A DNA stretch of 56,555 nucleotides from contig NZ_CAUYTL010000020.1 in NCBI RefSeq assembly GCF_963575615.1, positions 1-56,555 on the forward strand, in the 5' to 3' direction. Below the pieces are notes generated by a model that saw nothing but the letters and a program-made list of their open reading frames with translations, had not been told where the DNA came from and did no database searches. Position 1 is the stretch's first letter; each line of letters begins with the position of its first letter. A program made the position numbers and the translations under genes. This document shows, in pieces, positions 33,301 to 41,982 of this stretch. Source of the stretch: Listeria_A hofi. Its GTDB lineage: Bacteria; Bacillota; Bacilli; Lactobacillales; Listeriaceae.

Positions 33301-33376
33301 CTATTGAACCCCCGTATGCCGAATAATACGTAGGGTGGTGTGAGAGGTTAGAGCCTAATGGCTCCTACTACTCGAT
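33301..33376 (+). mobile_element. Degenerate group II intron tail (domains V-VI)
   Basis: Aligns without gaps to 1-76 with 10 changes. Two changes (position 11 of the unit G to C, position 33 C to G) break pairs of domain V, so it is probably inactive. It ends 8 bp before the stop of the Cry1Ac-like gene. Confidence 0.65.
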
Positions 33377-33383
33377 TATCATC

Positions 33384-35276
33384 TTACAGCACTGGTACAG
33401 TCACTGTTTTAATCACGCCACCAAGTGCGTTGTATGCTGTCAAGACAACCATATCTGTCCGATTCTTAATCACTGTTTTCGCGTAGTATTGGAAGTCTGG
33501 TCCTGTTGTTGGAACGCTAATCGTTGAGCCCTTCACATTGTTCACCGTTAAGCTGATTTTGGTTACATCACCTGTAAATTGACCTTTCACGTAGCCATCT
33601 GTACCAAGTAAGAACGGATTTACTGTGACATTACCATTTGTAGAACCTGTTCCTGTTGATGCAAAAGTCACTGCTTTAGTACTTACTACATCACCAGCAG
33701 CATTAAAGGCTACCAATTCTACAACATCGGTCGTCTTCGTGATATTTGGCTTTGCGTAGTATTTGATAGTGCCACCTGTTACGTTGATACGCTGTAATGG
33801 CACTTTATTAACTTGTAATTCTACTTTGACGATGTCACCTGTAAATGTACCTGTGACATAACCGTCTTTGCCGAGTTGGAATGGCGTTATGGAACTGATA
33901 GCTCCCGTTGGTGCATCTTTTGTCACTGTGACTGTTTTGGTGCCAAGTACTTTGCCATTGCTATCATAGGCCGTTAGCTTCACGGTGTCTGTTTGGCTGC
34001 GAATTACGTTATTTGCGTAATACTTAAAATCTGGTCCAGTAACACTGATTTTGCTTCCCTCTGTGTTATTGTTGACTGTTAAACTAATCTTCGCGACGTC
34101 CCCAGAAAATTGGCCTGTTACGTAATTGTCTTTACCGAGTTTGAATGGAGCTACAGTTAAGTCGAAATTCACTGGCGTCTTTGTCGCATTCAATAAATTT
34201 TGTGCTTTATCTAAGTCCTTTTGCATGCTTGCTTTGACGGTTGTATCTACGACTGCGTCCACTAATTTTTGTACATCGTTGATTGCTTGTTGATCCGTTG
34301 TTGGTTTAAGTACATTCGTGCTTGGATTATTATTCGTAAAAAGTCCTAAAATGGCGTTAGCTGCATCTGTAGAGATACTTGGTGGAAGCGTTGAATGCAG
34401 ACTATTTAGCAAAGTTTGCGCCATTTGAACATCCGCTAGCATTGCCTGTTTTTGCGGTGAATCTGGTAACTGGTTCACTAAAGCCTTCGCTGTATTGACT
34501 GCAAATTGCGATAAACTTGGTTTAATAGCCCCACTTGTTGGCGTATTATTCAAAAACAACTCATTTACAGCTTGACGAGCCTTCTCGTTTTGCTGTTTAA
34601 TTTGCAGATTCATATTCGTGTCAAATTGCTGATGTGCCTCATTTAAAAGGACTAGTAATCGAGCTTTCTCCGCAGAGTCCTCAACAGTCAGCGCAGCGTT
34701 CTCAGCCGCATCCACATCGGCTTGGGTAATTTCAGTCGCAACCGTGGCAAGCATCGAATTTTGATACAAGTTATACACTTTTTGACCAAAGTCTTGAAGT
34801 CCGTTTTCAAAGTCACCTACAAAATCGGCAGCGGTTAAAGCTGCGTCATTTTGCTCTAAAATTTTTCCGTCTGGGTAGATTACATTGATACTAATGCGTG
34901 TATTTTTATTGTATTTTTGATTAAGTACATCTACATACATTTTTTCAGATACACCAGCAGCTGTCGTGGAGTATTGCGTGTGAATTGTTCCATCTGGTAG
35001 CTTTACTTGCAAGCCATATCCTTTAGCTATTTTAGTCATATCAATTTCTAGGTATACATCATAAAACTCAATTAATGGTAGATATGCAGAGATATTAGTT
35101 TTTGAAAAGTTTTTAGATGCTGGTTGTTGCGTGGGTGCAGTATAAATTGGCGCTGTTGCTGATACAGCTGCTTTTACCGTTGTGTCAGAAAGTACATTAA
35201 ATGGTGCGACAATACTTGTTCCTATAATAGATGTTACTGTCAAGGCGCTGACTAATTTTTTCATTTTGTTATTCAT
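33384..35276 (-). CDS. Secreted protein with Cry1Ac D-VI-type helical repeats and three C-terminal Ig-like domains
   Basis: 630 aa. The signal peptide is about residues 1-35 (ends TTVKA). A beta-rich region (about 50-160) is followed by three helical repeats (about 185-365) of the 'toxin Cry1Ac domain D-VI' kind (VNQLPDSPQKQAMLADVQMAQTLL, LVDAVVDTTVKASMQKDLDKAQNLL). Then come three about 85-aa Ig-like repeats, each starting PFxLGxDxYVxGxFxGD. The type is common in secreted Listeria proteins. There is no LPXTG or WxL. The name does not imply insecticidal activity. It sits between direct repeats and intron debris. Confidence 0.8.
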   Translation of the reverse strand: MNNKMKKLVSALTVTSIIGTSIVAPFNVLSDTTVKAAVSATAPIYTAPTQQPASKNFSKTNISAYLPLIEFYDVYLEIDMTKIAKGYGLQVKLPDGTIHTQYSTTAAGVSEKMYVDVLNQKYNKNTRISINVIYPDGKILEQNDAALTAADFVGDFENGLQDFGQKVYNLYQNSMLATVATEITQADVDAAENAALTVEDSAEKARLLVLLNEAHQQFDTNMNLQIKQQNEKARQAVNELFLNNTPTSGAIKPSLSQFAVNTAKALVNQLPDSPQKQAMLADVQMAQTLLNSLHSTLPPSISTDAANAILGLFTNNNPSTNVLKPTTDQQAINDVQKLVDAVVDTTVKASMQKDLDKAQNLLNATKTPVNFDLTVAPFKLGKDNYVTGQFSGDVAKISLTVNNNTEGSKISVTGPDFKYYANNVIRSQTDTVKLTAYDSNGKVLGTKTVTVTKDAPTGAISSITPFQLGKDGYVTGTFTGDIVKVELQVNKVPLQRINVTGGTIKYYAKPNITKTTDVVELVAFNAAGDVVSTKAVTFASTGTGSTNGNVTVNPFLLGTDGYVKGQFTGDVTKISLTVNNVKGSTISVPTTGPDFQYYAKTVIKNRTDMVVLTAYNALGGVIKTVTVPVL

Positions 35277-36161
35277 TTGATTATAGCCTCTTTCATTTAT
35301 CGGATAGTAATATTTACTGCAAAAAAATGATGATCATGAATGTATATTTGTATTTCGTTTATCGGTTGGACATCTCCATTGCTTTTTCATCATTATTTTC
35401 GGGAAAATAATTACTAAGTTATCCTATCACAGTAAGAAAAATTATAACAGCTAATTTAGTTGTTTGTCATTAAAGATTCATATTTTGGCAGACTTCTTAA
35501 CCTATCATACAAATCTAAGCGAAGTAGGACAATGGAAATGAAATCAAAAATCATACGTGAAAAACTTTCCATATCCATCATCGGTATACAAAATCAATAG
35601 TGGAGTAGCTTCAGCAAAACGCCCATTTCCCCGTTAAGAGCGTTCAAAAAGTAAAAAACTATGTTTAAGAACGCTTAGCATGGTTAAAACAAGCTATATA
35701 GCAAATTATGATCCTTAGTTGGGAAATCTGCGTTTTGTTGGCGCGATCCCCGTGAAGTCTAAAAAAGAGGGAGCGTGTCAAAAAGCATGCTTTTTGACAC
35801 ACATAGAAAAGAATAGAAATCGCGTTCCAAAATATCCGAAAATGGATTTTGAAACATATTGCTTTTATGACGTATCTTATGACATAGAATTATTGCGCAG
35901 ATGCAATAAAAATGATGAAATATATGACGAATACGTGAAAATATACATATTTTTATAGAAAAGAATGCAAATGAATAGTGACGATGCACCGAAAGCTCGG
36001 TATACTAGTCATGTTACACAGAAAAGGGATTGAATGGAATGTCAAAAACAAAAGTATAGTATTAAATAGTGCTTAATGGATGTTAAAGACTTTTATAAAA
36101 CTTTGCCTACCGTTTTATTCTACGAGAATAAGATGTGTAATCATTGGGGAGAACTGACACA
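35277..36161. other. Long gene-poor interval
   Basis: 885 bp, AT-rich. It holds the upstream region of the Cry1Ac-like gene (no clear promoter), an inverted pair AGCGTTC...GAACGCT (35639-35674), the direct repeat at 35697-35752, and an open frame 35719-35958 without ribosome site that I do not accept as a gene. It looks like decayed mobile DNA. Confidence 0.5.
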
Positions 36162-36740
36162 GTGACGAAAATTATAATGATGAGTATAGGATTAATTATA
36201 GCAAATTGTATAGGACTAATAATGCTTGTAATTATAGGTGTATATTTTTATGTAAACGAGGATACTTCTCAGGTGACGAAAGAGAATATCGAAGTATTTA
36301 ATATGGAGTTGGATGTTCAATTCAATCCGGATAACCTAGAAGAGTTAGTCGGTAATTCCGAGAACGTATTTATTGGAGAGGTCATTGAGAATGTTGGATC
36401 CGATAGAATAGATGAAACACTACCTAGGACACAATTTCAAGTTAAAGTCGTGGAAAATATTAAAGGTGAACTGAGAGGAAACGTGATTGTCAATCAACAT
36501 ATAGGATATTTTAACTATAAGGGCGAATCTGGTGAGGAACAGTTTGGGTTAGAGAAATTTGAAGGCCAAGAATTTTTGCAAGAAGGAAAAACATATATAT
36601 TTTCCTCCTTGTTTCAAGCTGATAAAGGGTGGCATAATCTACACCCGGTGCAAGGTGAAGTATTAATAAATGAAGATAAGCGTTTACTTTCTGTTGAAAG
36701 GATAGCATATCAAGAAGCGTTTAAAAACCAAGATATATAG
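36162..36740 (+). CDS. Membrane-anchored extracytoplasmic protein, unknown
   Basis: 192 aa. One N-terminal membrane helix (IIMMSIGLIIANCIGLIMLV), then an outside domain with FIGEVIENVGSD, FQVKVVENIKGELRGNVIVNQH and GKTYIFSSL, a small beta-barrel-like pattern. Such 'VxEN(I/L)KG...' proteins are common in Bacillus and Listeria with no known role. GTG start at 36162 behind GGGGAG; terminator at 36741-36767. Confidence 0.65.
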   Translation: MTKIIMMSIGLIIANCIGLIMLVIIGVYFYVNEDTSQVTKENIEVFNMELDVQFNPDNLEELVGNSENVFIGEVIENVGSDRIDETLPRTQFQVKVVENIKGELRGNVIVNQHIGYFNYKGESGEEQFGLEKFEGQEFLQEGKTYIFSSLFQADKGWHNLHPVQGEVLINEDKRLLSVERIAYQEAFKNQDI

Positions 36741-36767
36741 ACACGTCTGAAATAGGCGTGTTTTTTC
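36741..36767 (+). terminator. Terminator after the membrane-anchored protein
   Basis: ACACG...CGTGT stem, TTTTTT. Confidence 0.6.
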
Positions 36768-36864
36768 TTTGAAATAAACGGCGTTCTTGTCTATTTTTTA
36801 ATCTAGAATAGAAGTCCTGTGAGTTGTGATAATTAGACAAGGGCAGCAAGTCTTATTTTTCATG

Positions 36865-36886
36865 AAATTCTAATCTGGATCACAGC
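36865..36886 (+). promoter_or_regulatory. Conserved box upstream of LhrC-like copy 4
   Basis: AAATTCTAAT...GATCACAGC; half-sites 11 bp apart, 37 nt before the sRNA start, as in copies 1 and 3. Confidence 0.5.
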
Positions 36887-36922
36887 TACTTTTTTTCTTG
36901 AAGATGTAATATAAAAATATAA

Positions 36923-37027
36923 GCTAACAACAAGCAAATCCATTTTCATCCTTTCCCCCGAAGAGTGAAAATGTTAACTCCCTTTTTGACCGTCGCGGTT
37001 ACTCCCTTTTCCGCGGTGGTTTTTTTG
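36923..37027 (+). ncRNA. LhrC-like small RNA, copy 4
   Basis: Starts GCTAACAACAAGC after TATAA. The 5' stem-loop CATTTTCA / TGAAAATG has a CUUUCCCCCG loop, the linker is AACUCCCUUUUUG, and the terminator ACCGTCGCGG / CCGCGGTGGT has loop UUACUCCCUUUU and a T run. The stems differ in sequence from copies 1 and 3 but the C-rich loops and linker are kept, which is what a functional sRNA family should show. Confidence 0.75.
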
Positions 37028-37317
37028 TGCGCCAAAAATATGTCTGATAAGGGTATGCCCATACACAACGGTCAGGGAACACGGTGTAGTCGGAAGTAGA
37101 GATGTCCGGTAAGTGTGTCCGATAATTGATTTTGAAATAGTAAAGCTCATTTTCATATCACCAAAGCCTAATCAAAATTAGACTTTGATATAAGTTCTCG
37201 ATAGCAATCATTTCATTTTTTGCCTGTCTTAGTGTTAATCCTGCTAAGGTACCAGGAACTACGATTGCAATGATTCTTTATCTTTTGTTCCATCCTCTAC
37301 TAATCTTAGCTTGTTTA

Positions 37318-38367
37318 TTATTTTGGCAGGAGTACTGTGATTTTGGTTCCGCGATCTTCGCTACTATCTACTGCAATTGTCATATCATGCAAATCGGCAA
37401 TTCGCTTCACAATGGAGAGTCCAAGCCCGCTTCCGCCGATTTTAGCTTGACGTGAGAGGTCTGCTTTGTAAAAACGTTCAAAGATGCGGAGTTGGTCTTC
37501 TTGAGAAATGCCGATACCACTGTCCTGAATGGTTATTTCGGTTTGATCTGCTTTATTTTTAGTGAGCGTTACTTGAATCGTTCCGCTTTTGGGCGTGAAT
37601 TTGATGGCATTGTGAAAAAGGTTTTGCCACACTTGGTAGAGTAGGGATTCATCGCCGTAAAATTTAGTTGGTGTGAGGTCTACGATGACTTCAAGTTGTT
37701 TGCTTTGCCACTGGGGTTCGGCGGTTAGAATCATGTCGCGAATCTGGTAGTCTAGGCGAAATTCAGTAGGATTGAGTTTGTAATCATTTTTTTCTAGGGC
37801 GGTTAGTTTGAGTAGGTTCTCGCTGATTTTGGAGAGTCTACTTGTTTCTGCTTGGATGATTTCAAGATAATGGGTGCGTTTTTCAGCACTGAGGTTGTTG
37901 TCTTGGAGCAGTTTTGTGAAACCGGAAATGGATGTGAGCGGTGATTGGATTTCATGGGAGACGTTAGCAATAAAGTCTTGCCGCAGTGTTTCCATTTCAC
38001 CGAGTTGTTCAGCCATTTTTTCTACTTGTAAAACGGTGTCACGAATATTACCGTCATCCATACGTTGTAATGGGCGGAGTTGTTCGCTAATTTGAAAGTT
38101 ACCGCGCCCAATTTCTTCTAGGACAGCACCGAATATTTTGAAATAGGCTCGTTCGTGTCGGAAAAAGAAGCGACTGAGGATAAATCCAATGAGAACCATG
38201 ATAGTGATACCGCCGGCTGCGATAGTTGCTTGTTCTAGCACCATAGGCCAGGAGAAGTCGTATTTTCCTTTTAGCCATGTGAAGATGACGTAGGAGGCAA
38301 GGTTAGCTAGGATGAAAAAGACGCCAACCATGAGGCTAGTTGCAATGGCTTTTAGTTTTTTGCCCAT
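37318..38367 (-). CDS. Sensor histidine kinase
   Basis: 349 aa. Two membrane helices (about 8-30 and 45-70) enclose only a short outer loop, so it may sense the membrane. H box FIANVSHEIQSPLTSISGF, N box FHNAIKFTP, G1 DSGIGIS and G2 GGSGLGLSIVK are intact. Its ATG overlaps the stop of the response regulator (TAATG). The paired ABC exporter upstream suggests an envelope or antibiotic stress circuit. Which known system it matches is unclear. Confidence 0.92.
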   Translation of the reverse strand: MGKKLKAIATSLMVGVFFILANLASYVIFTWLKGKYDFSWPMVLEQATIAAGGITIMVLIGFILSRFFFRHERAYFKIFGAVLEEIGRGNFQISEQLRPLQRMDDGNIRDTVLQVEKMAEQLGEMETLRQDFIANVSHEIQSPLTSISGFTKLLQDNNLSAEKRTHYLEIIQAETSRLSKISENLLKLTALEKNDYKLNPTEFRLDYQIRDMILTAEPQWQSKQLEVIVDLTPTKFYGDESLLYQVWQNLFHNAIKFTPKSGTIQVTLTKNKADQTEITIQDSGIGISQEDQLRIFERFYKADLSRQAKIGGSGLGLSIVKRIADLHDMTIAVDSSEDRGTKITVLLPK

Positions 38368-39038
38368 TATGTTTCCTCCAAACGGTAGCCGAGTCCGCGA
38401 ATGGTACGGATGGTAAAGCCGGATATGTTGGCTGGGAATTTTTCGCGCAAACGCTTGATGTGGACGTCTACTGTGCGCTCGTCACCTTCATAGTCATAGC
38501 CCCAGATTTCTTCGATGAGTTGTTCTCTGGAGAAGGTTTTATCGGGATACCCGGCGAGGCGGAATAGTAGCTGGAATTCTTTTAGTGGTAGCGTGATGGC
38601 GCGGTTTTGAAGTATAACAAGCATTTCTTTTTCATTGAGTGAGATATTGCCGATACGGATTTCTTGGGTTGCTAGGATTTGATAACGCTTGAGGAGAACC
38701 CGGATTCTTGCTACGAGTTCTTCGGGCGCGAATGGTTTCACGACATAGTCATCGGCGCCGAGGCTGAATCCTTTTATTTTTTGCTCGATTTCTCCACGTG
38801 CAGTTAAGAAAATAACGGGAATTTCTTGAAAGCTTTTTATAGCGCTACATAGTTCCCAACCGTCCATGTTCGGCATCATAATATCGATAATCGCCAAATC
38901 AACTGTTGTTTTTTCAAGAACAGCGAGTGCATCAATACCATCTTCTGCATTGAAAACGGTAAAACCTTCTTTTTCTAGAAAAATGGTGACGAGTTCGCGA
39001 ATGTTGCTATCGTCATCCACCATCAAAATTCTGTTCAT
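38367..39038 (-). CDS. OmpR-family response regulator
   Basis: 223 aa. The receiver domain has DDD near the start, the phosphorylated Asp in AIIDIMMPNMDG, Thr in IFLTAR and Lys in VVKPF. The winged-helix domain has RTVDVHIKRLREKF and TIRGLGYRLE. Forms an operon with the kinase, and probably follows the ABC exporter gene on the same strand (56-bp gap holding a perfect 30-bp palindrome). Confidence 0.95.
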   Translation of the reverse strand: MNRILMVDDDSNIRELVTIFLEKEGFTVFNAEDGIDALAVLEKTTVDLAIIDIMMPNMDGWELCSAIKSFQEIPVIFLTARGEIEQKIKGFSLGADDYVVKPFAPEELVARIRVLLKRYQILATQEIRIGNISLNEKEMLVILQNRAITLPLKEFQLLFRLAGYPDKTFSREQLIEEIWGYDYEGDERTVDVHIKRLREKFPANISGFTIRTIRGLGYRLEET

Positions 39039-39055
39039 CTATTCTACCTCCAAGA

Positions 39056-39085
39056 GTAGCGATATTTCCCGGGAAATATCGCTAC
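39056..39085. repeat. Perfect 30-bp palindrome between the exporter and the response regulator
   Basis: GTAGCGATATTTCCC and its exact complement with no spacer. On the plus strand it is followed by CGTTTTT, as a terminator would be; on the minus strand (gene direction) no T run follows. Could be an operator or a terminator of antisense RNA. Confidence 0.55.
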
Positions 39086-39094
39086 CGTTTTTAA

Positions 39095-40837
39095 TTAAGT
39101 CAATTGTTGTTCCGCAAATGTTGCATATAGTGGGTGACTAGCAACAAGTTCGCTATGTGTTCCACGACCGGTGATTTCGCCATGCTCGATAAATAGGATT
39201 TGATTTGCGTTCACAATTGTGGATAGGCGATGTGCAATCACAAATGTTGTCCGTCCTTCCATCAAGTTCGCCAAAGCTTGTTGGACGATGCGTTCAGATT
39301 GGCTATCAAGACTTGCTGTAGCTTCGTCTAGCATTAAGATTTTCGGATTGCGAAGGAAAGCTCTAGCAATCGCAATACGTTGACGTTGTCCGCCGGAAAG
39401 TTTCACACCGCGTTCCCCGACTTCTGTGTCTAGTTGGTTAGGCAGTTTTGCAATGAAAGTGTCTGCGTAGGCTAGTTTTGTAACAGCCCACAAGTCGTCA
39501 TCGCTGAATTCTTTATCTAAACCATAACATAAATTATCACGAATCGTACCGGAAAGCATCGCGCTTTCTTGTGACACGTAACCGATTTGACTGCGCCATG
39601 AATGAATTGAAATTTCGTTTAGAGGCTGGTCACCAATCAAAATTTCGCCTGACTTTGCCTTATAGTAGCGCTCTAGAATCGCGAACAAGGTTGATTTACC
39701 ACCACCGCTTGGGCCTGCAAAAGCAATGACTTCCCCGGGTCTTGTTTCAAACGAGATGTCTTGCAAAATTGGTTCATCTTCATTATAGGAGAAAAAGAGA
39801 TTATTTGCAGTAATTTTCTTACCACTAACATCGACCGTAGCTCCATCGTAAATATTTTCTTCTTCGTGTTCTAAAATTTCGGAGATGCGTTCTGTGGCAC
39901 CTTTTGATTTTTGGAGTTGAGTAAAGAAAGTGACGAATGATGTAACTGGTACGATGATTTGAAACAGGTAAAGTAAGAATGCAATAAGTGTACCGGTGGA
40001 CAATGTGCCCGCTGAGACACGGATACCGCCGTAGCCAATAATTCCAACGATGACGCCCATCACAACGAAAAGCATCAATGGTCCAATAATAGCTGTTACT
40101 TTTGCTTCACGGACACCGAATTTTAGTAAGCGACTAATCCCTGATGTGCCATCTGTGATTTCTTTTGCTTCTGCATTAGAAGATTTTACAAGACGAACCT
40201 CAGATAGTGTTTGGCTGATAGAGCCAGTGAAATCTGCTGTTTCTTTTTGCATGCCACGGGAAATTTTGAACATCTTTTGACCGAGTGGAGCAACGACAAG
40301 TGCTGTAATTGGAACTGCGACGATGAGTAGTAATGTCATTTTCCAGTCCATAACAAATAGGATAGTTATGGCACCAACAACGGAGATGACGCCAGTTACG
40401 AATTGTGGTAAGCTGTCGGCAATTAATTCTTTGATGACCACTGTGTCGTTAATCATCCGGCTGACCATTTCACCAGATTTAGTATTATCGAAATAGGATA
40501 CTGGCAAATTTAGAGTTTTTTTCCATAGTTTCTCACGCATTGAGGCTACCATTTTTTGACCCATTAAGTTAAGCAGGAAGATTGCAAAACCGTTTGTCAC
40601 GGCTTGGAGCACAAATACCGCGACGATTGTTGCAATCATTTGCCAACTCAGTGATGATGGCGAGAACCCATCAATTAGGTTTTTGGTGAATAGCGGGATG
40701 AGTAGTCCTGCTGTTGTTGTTACTAAACTTGCTAAAAATCCGCCAATGATGACTGCTTTTGATGGTCTAGTTGAGATGAGTAGTTGGAAAAACTGTTTCC
40801 AACTATAGGATGACTTTTCTTTTTTTATCTTTTTCAT
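39095..40837 (-). CDS. ABC exporter, fused membrane and ATPase domains (MsbA/LmrA type)
   Basis: 580 aa half-transporter. Six membrane helices (1-330), Walker A GPSGGGKST, Q-loop YVSQES, signature LSGGQRQR, Walker B ILMLDEATASLD and H-loop AHRLS are complete. It exports a lipid or drug as a homodimer. Same position as the ABC transporter next to the Crp-like gene in L. monocytogenes, from memory. AAAGGAATGGAATAAC precedes the ATG. Confidence 0.93.
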   Translation of the reverse strand: MKKIKKEKSSYSWKQFFQLLISTRPSKAVIIGGFLASLVTTTAGLLIPLFTKNLIDGFSPSSLSWQMIATIVAVFVLQAVTNGFAIFLLNLMGQKMVASMREKLWKKTLNLPVSYFDNTKSGEMVSRMINDTVVIKELIADSLPQFVTGVISVVGAITILFVMDWKMTLLLIVAVPITALVVAPLGQKMFKISRGMQKETADFTGSISQTLSEVRLVKSSNAEAKEITDGTSGISRLLKFGVREAKVTAIIGPLMLFVVMGVIVGIIGYGGIRVSAGTLSTGTLIAFLLYLFQIIVPVTSFVTFFTQLQKSKGATERISEILEHEEENIYDGATVDVSGKKITANNLFFSYNEDEPILQDISFETRPGEVIAFAGPSGGGKSTLFAILERYYKAKSGEILIGDQPLNEISIHSWRSQIGYVSQESAMLSGTIRDNLCYGLDKEFSDDDLWAVTKLAYADTFIAKLPNQLDTEVGERGVKLSGGQRQRIAIARAFLRNPKILMLDEATASLDSQSERIVQQALANLMEGRTTFVIAHRLSTIVNANQILFIEHGEITGRGTHSELVASHPLYATFAEQQLT

Positions 40838-41172
40838 GTTATTCCATTCCTTTCGATGCTACGCTGTCTGTTTGAGGGTTTCCCTCGTGCCACTTTAATA
40901 TAAAGGATGATTATGAATGGAATATGAACAACTTACAATGTGATATGAACTACATTTATAAAAGTGTTGATTAATGCTAATGGAAGTAGGCTTAAATTCT
41001 TTTTTTTAGGATTTTATAAGGAATATATATTCATTTTCTTACTTCTGAAATCGTTTTTTAGCTATATATGTGTCTAAATTATATATAATGAATCGCGAAT
41101 ATAGTAGTAATTTTAAGTTATCATATGTTATAATTTAAAGATACATCGATTAGAAAGTGAGAAGGAGAGCCT
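40838..41172. other. Divergent intergenic region, ABC exporter / Crp-like gene
   Basis: 335 bp, very AT-rich. It must hold both promoters; I see no clear operator, repeat or RNA in it. Confidence 0.4.
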
Positions 41173-41847
41173 ATGCTATTTCTAAAAGAGGGAAAATCAA
41201 GTATTACTGTGACTAAATTGATAGAGTATTGTTTTGAGGACCCTGATTTCAATAAATACTGTTCGGTGAGTCGTACGAAAAAAGGTGATATTTTACAAAA
41301 TAAACAAGGCGAAGAATTCAAAATATACTTTATTTTGAGTGGTATTTATGGCGTTGTGATACAGAGCGATAAGCCAAAAGGTGGTATTACGCGCTTTCTA
41401 GGGAAGCATGATTGTTTCGGATTGCACCATATTTACTATGATTCTTGGGAACCGAGCCAATTGCTGCAAAGTTTGGGACATGGCGAAATCATGGAAGTTG
41501 ATAGTTCATTTTTGTGTGCGATTTTGAACCGGTATGATCAGGAAGGTACATTTTTTATGGCGGAATATATGGCAGAGGAGCTACGGGAATATCAATATTT
41601 CTGTAAACTTACTTTTTTGAAGAAAGAAGAGCGAATCAGAAAAGTATTATTGAAAACAGGACTTGAATTGGGGACGGAGACGGAGGATGGCATTATTTTG
41701 CCGAGGCAATTGACTCAGGAGGTTTTAGGCAGATATACGAACACGTCTCGTGAATATGTGGCGCATACTGTGATGAACTTGATTGAGGCAGGAATTTTGC
41801 GCAACCGACCGAAGCCGCTACTTATTATTGATAGAGATAGATTATAG
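41173..41847 (+). CDS. Crp/Fnr-family (PrfA-like) transcriptional regulator
   Basis: 224 aa. A cyclic-nucleotide-type beta barrel (about 25-130: FILSGIYGVVIQSDKPKGGI) is followed by a long helix and a helix-turn-helix LTQEVLGRYTNTSREYVAHTVMNLIEAG. It lacks the Cys ligands of Fnr and looks like the family expanded in Listeria. Ligand unknown. GAGAAGGAGAGCCT precedes the ATG. Confidence 0.87.
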   Translation: MLFLKEGKSSITVTKLIEYCFEDPDFNKYCSVSRTKKGDILQNKQGEEFKIYFILSGIYGVVIQSDKPKGGITRFLGKHDCFGLHHIYYDSWEPSQLLQSLGHGEIMEVDSSFLCAILNRYDQEGTFFMAEYMAEELREYQYFCKLTFLKKEERIRKVLLKTGLELGTETEDGIILPRQLTQEVLGRYTNTSREYVAHTVMNLIEAGILRNRPKPLLIIDRDRL

Positions 41848-41856
41848 GATTAGAAT

Positions 41857-41890
41857 TTAGGTGTGACGTCAATGTCGTGCCTATTTTTTT
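41857..41890 (+). terminator. Terminator after the Crp-like gene
   Basis: TAGGTGTGAC / GTCGTGCCTA stem and TTTTTTT. Confidence 0.6.
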
Positions 41891-41948
41891 GCGAAAAAGC
41901 AGTTTATGAGACATTTAGTGGTAAAAGGTATACAATGGGATGGAAGTT

Positions 41949-41962
41949 ATGAAAGCGCTTAA
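41949..41962 (+). promoter_or_regulatory. cre-like site before the transaldolase
   Basis: TGAAAGCGCTTAAT fits 12 of 14 positions of the cre consensus; the CA end is changed. Confidence 0.4.
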
Positions 41963-41982
41963 TGCGTATGAGGAGGATGAAC

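Noticed and set aside
35719..35958. Open frame of 79 codons on the plus strand
   Set aside because: No ribosome site, no recognisable domain, starts inside a direct repeat, and the surrounding DNA looks decayed.
37028..37317. Possible gene remnant downstream of the histidine kinase
   Set aside because: A short minus-strand frame (VVPGTLAGLTLRQAKNEM) looks protein-like but I could not match it to any family.
39056..39085. Palindrome as the terminator of the ABC exporter gene
   Set aside because: No T run follows on the strand of that gene.
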